Made by a program: the position numbers and the translations under genes
From: Staphylococcus lloydii
Lineage (GTDB): Bacteria > Bacillota > Bacilli > Staphylococcales > Staphylococcaceae
Length of the DNA stretch: 64,000 nt
Reading direction: 5' to 3'
Assembly (NCBI RefSeq): GCF_015775975.1
Contig: NZ_CP064056.1
Coordinates: 248,001-312,000 of the forward strand
Notes under the pieces: model-generated
Seen by the model: the letters and a program-made list of their open reading frames with translations, nothing else
Databases searched by the model: none
What the model was told of the DNA's origin: nothing
Shown here: positions 61,971 through 64,000 of the stretch, in pieces
How the letters are laid out: each line of letters begins with the position of its first letter
Position numbering within the stretch: the first letter of the stretch is position 1

Positions 61971-62227
61971 TTATATCCACTTCAACATTAATATACACCC
62001 TAATCATACATTTTAATTGCGATAATTTTAACAATTTATTTTGTTCGTTTAGGGTGTGCATATAATTAACGAAATATTAATTATGTAAATGTTGCATTGA
62101 AAATAATTTTAAGAACACTATTTCAATAGCATTTACATTACACTCACAGGATATTAGAGAAACTGTATTTGAAATATTGAAGGTGGTAAAGAAGCATTCA
62201 AAAAGCAAATATAACTCTTAAATGATT
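61971..62227. other. Region upstream of the recombinase remnant, possible res site
   Basis: An inverted pair ATATACACCCTAA (61991-62003) and TTAGGGTGTGCATAT (62049-62063) could be resolvase sub-sites. A second imperfect inverted repeat with arms beginning TGTAAATG spans 62084-62136. The antitoxin 3 upstream block starts at about 62160. Confidence 0.45.
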
Positions 62228-62257
62228 TTGCATTCCTTTCCACTATGATGTTATAAT
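62228..62257 (+). promoter_or_regulatory. Promoter of antitoxin RNA, module 3
   Basis: -35 TTGCAT, 18-base spacer, -10 TATAAT; same upstream block as modules 1 and 2. Confidence 0.8.
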
Positions 62258-62263
62258 ACTTTT

Positions 62264-62325
62264 AACAAAAGCTTCGTGCATATATGCACCAAACCCCTCA
62301 CTATTGCGAGTAGTGAGGGGTTTTG
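62264..62325 (+). ncRNA. Type I antitoxin RNA, module 3
   Basis: Opens with AACAAAAGCTTCG (62264-62276), identical to plus-strand bases over the toxin 3 start (62427-62439). Ends in a terminator with CCCCTCACTA and TAGTGAGGGG arms plus TTTT. Confidence 0.8.
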
Positions 62326-62348
62326 TTGGTGTGGCTATTGTCGCCTAT

Positions 62349-62444
62349 TTACTTATCGTTACGCTTACGTAGCCAATACGCAAACAAAGTAACGATGCAA
62401 CCGCTGATGACTGTGGTCGTGATGTGAACAAAAGCTTCGCACAT
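62349..62444 (-). CDS. Fst/PepA1-family type I toxin, module 3, 31 aa
   Basis: Minus-strand ORF MCEAFVHITTTVISGCIVTL then FAYWLRKRNDK. Single hydrophobic helix with a basic tail, ending like module 1. AGGAGGTG precedes the ATG, and an extended -10 TGGTATAAT lies upstream on the minus strand (about 62501-62509). The GTCGCCTAT leader motif and ATAGGCGAC trailer are conserved. Confidence 0.88.
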   Translation of the reverse strand: MCEAFVHITTTVISGCIVTLFAYWLRKRNDK

Positions 62445-62583
62445 TGATATACACCTCCTCTCTACGTCAATTGACGCCTGAGAGATAGGCGACACCTTTA
62501 TTATACCATCTGCGAATGTACAAACTTATGTACTACCTATAAATTGGAATATATGAAAACAAAGTTAAAAATCACAATAAAAA

Positions 62584-62612
62584 GTGCGTCTAATGAATTG
62601 TCATTAGGCGCA
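62584..62612 (-). terminator. Terminator of the 72-residue membrane protein gene
   Basis: GTGCGCCTAATGA and TCATTAGACGCAC form a 13-bp stem (one G-U), loop of 4, followed on the minus strand by TTTTTATT. Confidence 0.8.
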
Positions 62613-62655
62613 CTTAATTGATTTAAGGATAGAATATTCTATTATATCTATTCAA

Positions 62656-62874
62656 TTATTTACTTTTTAACATATATGCTAAAACGCCGATTAAACTAAA
62701 TGTAAATACGGCGAAGACGATGTTCATAATTACTAAAGTTTCGATAATTACTGAATCTTTGCCTAAGCGTTCAAATGCGTTTTGCTGCATTTCTTGTTGT
62801 GTATTCCAATCTCCGTCGGCGCGTGAAGGTTTTTCTTCTATATCTTTTTCCATTCTGTCATCAATTTTACTCAT
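62656..62874 (-). CDS. Small single-span membrane protein, 72 aa
   Basis: The N-terminal half is highly charged (MSKIDDRMEKDIEEKPSRAD) with QQEMQQNAFERLGKD following; the C-terminal half is one long hydrophobic segment (about residues 45-68) ending LKSK. GGAGGG lies 7 bases before this ATG; the ATG one codon upstream (62877) is also possible. Not recognised. Own terminator. Confidence 0.7.
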   Translation of the reverse strand: MSKIDDRMEKDIEEKPSRADGDWNTQQEMQQNAFERLGKDSVIIETLVIMNIVFAVFTFSLIGVLAYMLKSK

Positions 62875-62973
62875 CATGAATCCCTCCATTTTGTTACTTG
62901 TAATTATTTTCCCTATAAATGTAGCGCTAAATCATCACAGTAAAAATTAAGTTATTCACAATATTTTAATGGC

Positions 62974-63765
62974 TTATAAGTCTGACTCTAACTTTTTAAT
63001 TGTCACATCTAAATCAAAATAATCATTTAATAACTGGCGATAGTTGTTAGAAGTTACATTGTGTCGTTCTTTATGACCTTGTTTTGTTAAAGTTAGATGA
63101 TTGAATGACATGGTAGCTCTGCCAAACGATTGTGGCTGAGTCACGAGTAGGCGCTGTACGAAAATAGATTCTGGGTTCGATTGGTTATAATCGATATTGT
63201 CTTCAAATTCATCAATAGATCTCGGTACTAATTCTGCCTCATATAACGTTTGCCATTGGTCGTCTATTAATTTTTGGAGGTGAACATTGTTTTTTTCCAT
63301 TAATATAGCACGAAATTGACCACTAATATCTATAACTGGTTCTGTGTTTTCTATAGTCGTTATGCGTAATGCTTTTAATGGTAAGTCTCCGAAACCAACA
63401 TCAGCAATATATTGTTCGTCGTCAATTGTTACAAGTGTAGACATGTGAGAACCAGGACGGCTGCGTCCACCATCGGGTGTATGAATCGTTGCTGACACAC
63501 TTTCTGCAGTATAACCTTGTTGGATTAAATAATATTTAAATAATGTGTTTAGTTCATAACAAAAGCCGCCACGATTTTGATTAACCACTTTGTCGAAAAG
63601 GTGATTAATGTCGACCGAAATAGGTACGCCGTTTTGTACATCTATATTTTCAAAAGGCACAGTGAGCATAAAGTGTTGTAAATAATAATGAAGTGCATCT
63701 AATGTAGGTGTGTCATACATGTTGTTGTCAATTTTCAAATGTTTTTCGAATACTTTGATATTCAT
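62974..63765 (-). CDS. Arylamine N-acetyltransferase
   Basis: 263 residues. Cys-His-Asp triad: Cys in NRGGFCYELN, His in RPGSHMSTLV, Asp in YIADVGFGD. VPFENIDVQNG at the N terminus is the family signature. It transfers acetyl from acetyl-CoA to arylamines or hydrazines; physiological substrate in staphylococci is unclear. AGGAGGTTAT precedes the ATG. Single gene. Confidence 0.92.
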   Translation of the reverse strand: MNIKVFEKHLKIDNNMYDTPTLDALHYYLQHFMLTVPFENIDVQNGVPISVDINHLFDKVVNQNRGGFCYELNTLFKYYLIQQGYTAESVSATIHTPDGGRSRPGSHMSTLVTIDDEQYIADVGFGDLPLKALRITTIENTEPVIDISGQFRAILMEKNNVHLQKLIDDQWQTLYEAELVPRSIDEFEDNIDYNQSNPESIFVQRLLVTQPQSFGRATMSFNHLTLTKQGHKERHNVTSNNYRQLLNDYFDLDVTIKKLESDL

Positions 63766-64000
63766 AGATAATAACCTCCTGATTTAATGGTTATTGTAAT
63801 ATCTTCAGATTATAACGTTCGTTTTCGGATTACAACTAGAACGATTTAAAATTATAGGTTTGAAAACATTTAAATAGGATAAAAGAATAAAAATTATTAT
63901 TTTATTAATCTACATAATAGTTTTTTGACACTCAAAACAATAAAATTATAAAAATTGTAGTTGAGTCGTAAATTTAGATAACACATAAAATGGAAGTAAC
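63766..64000. other. AT-rich window end, no gene seen
   Basis: No ORF or structured element recognised; contains the promoter region of the acetyltransferase gene on the minus strand. Confidence 0.4.

Noticed and set aside
1..64000. CRISPR arrays, tRNA or rRNA genes, prophage modules
   Set aside because: No regular spacer repeats, cloverleaf sequences, rRNA or phage structural genes were seen; the three repeated blocks are type I TA modules.

Overview
The window looks like the chromosome of a low-GC Firmicute of the genus Staphylococcus, most likely a coagulase-negative species. The evidence is AT-rich DNA, strong AGGAGG-type ribosome sites, and recognisable staphylococcal genes: saePQRS, sstABCD, the transglycosylase sceD, fmhA, a YSIRK-type secreted protein and PepA1/Fst-type type I toxins. 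I could not fix the species. No rRNA, tRNA, CRISPR array or intact insertion sequence was seen.

Layout. 0-17 kb is metabolic and transport DNA. It holds a truncated amine-oxidase-like flavoprotein with an MFS partner, an XRE-DUF3169-ABC exporter operon, a SAM-I riboswitch reading into a 64-residue protein, GrpB, malate dehydrogenase, proC, a CitMHS-type citrate transporter, and a malate (or lactate):quinone oxidoreductase beside a 33-residue membrane peptide. 17-31 kb holds a TM-helix-repeat channel, nagA, a large secreted M60/enhancin-like metalloprotease, an SDR gene with a probable premature stop, TspO, a YbgA-photolyase pair, sceD behind a WalR-type box, and a BCCT osmolyte transporter. 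31-42 kb holds the DUF969-DUF979-pcp operon, hsp20 behind a CtsR box, the complete saePQRS locus with a SaeR box, a FadH-like reductase with a cre box, trhO, and an amidohydrolase-membrane protein operon behind a CodY-like box. 42-47 kb is the Fur-boxed sstABCD siderophore operon plus two small genes too short for routine ORF calling.

From about 47.3 to 62.6 kb the DNA looks accessory. It holds a TetX-like flavoprotein with a near-perfect operator around its promoter, fmhA, a poly-gamma-glutamate hydrolase, a LysR/MFS/hydrolase cluster, a TetR/amidohydrolase pair, a DHA2 efflux pump with an ArsR-type regulator, a rhodanese relic, and relics of a Tn552-like transposon (ATPase fragment and broken serine recombinase). 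Three paralogous type I toxin-antitoxin modules are scattered through it. Ordinary sequence resumes at 62.6 kb with a small membrane protein and an arylamine N-acetyltransferase.

How it works together. Regulation can be read from several sites: SAM riboswitch, SaeR, CtsR, WalR, CodY, CcpA (cre), Fur and several repressor palindromes. These tie nutrient sensing (CodY, CcpA, Fur, SAM) and envelope or host signals (Sae, WalR) to uptake, wall turnover and secreted enzymes. The most distinctive finding is the set of three type I TA modules. In each, the antitoxin RNA 5' end repeats the start region of its own toxin, and this repeat differs between the modules.
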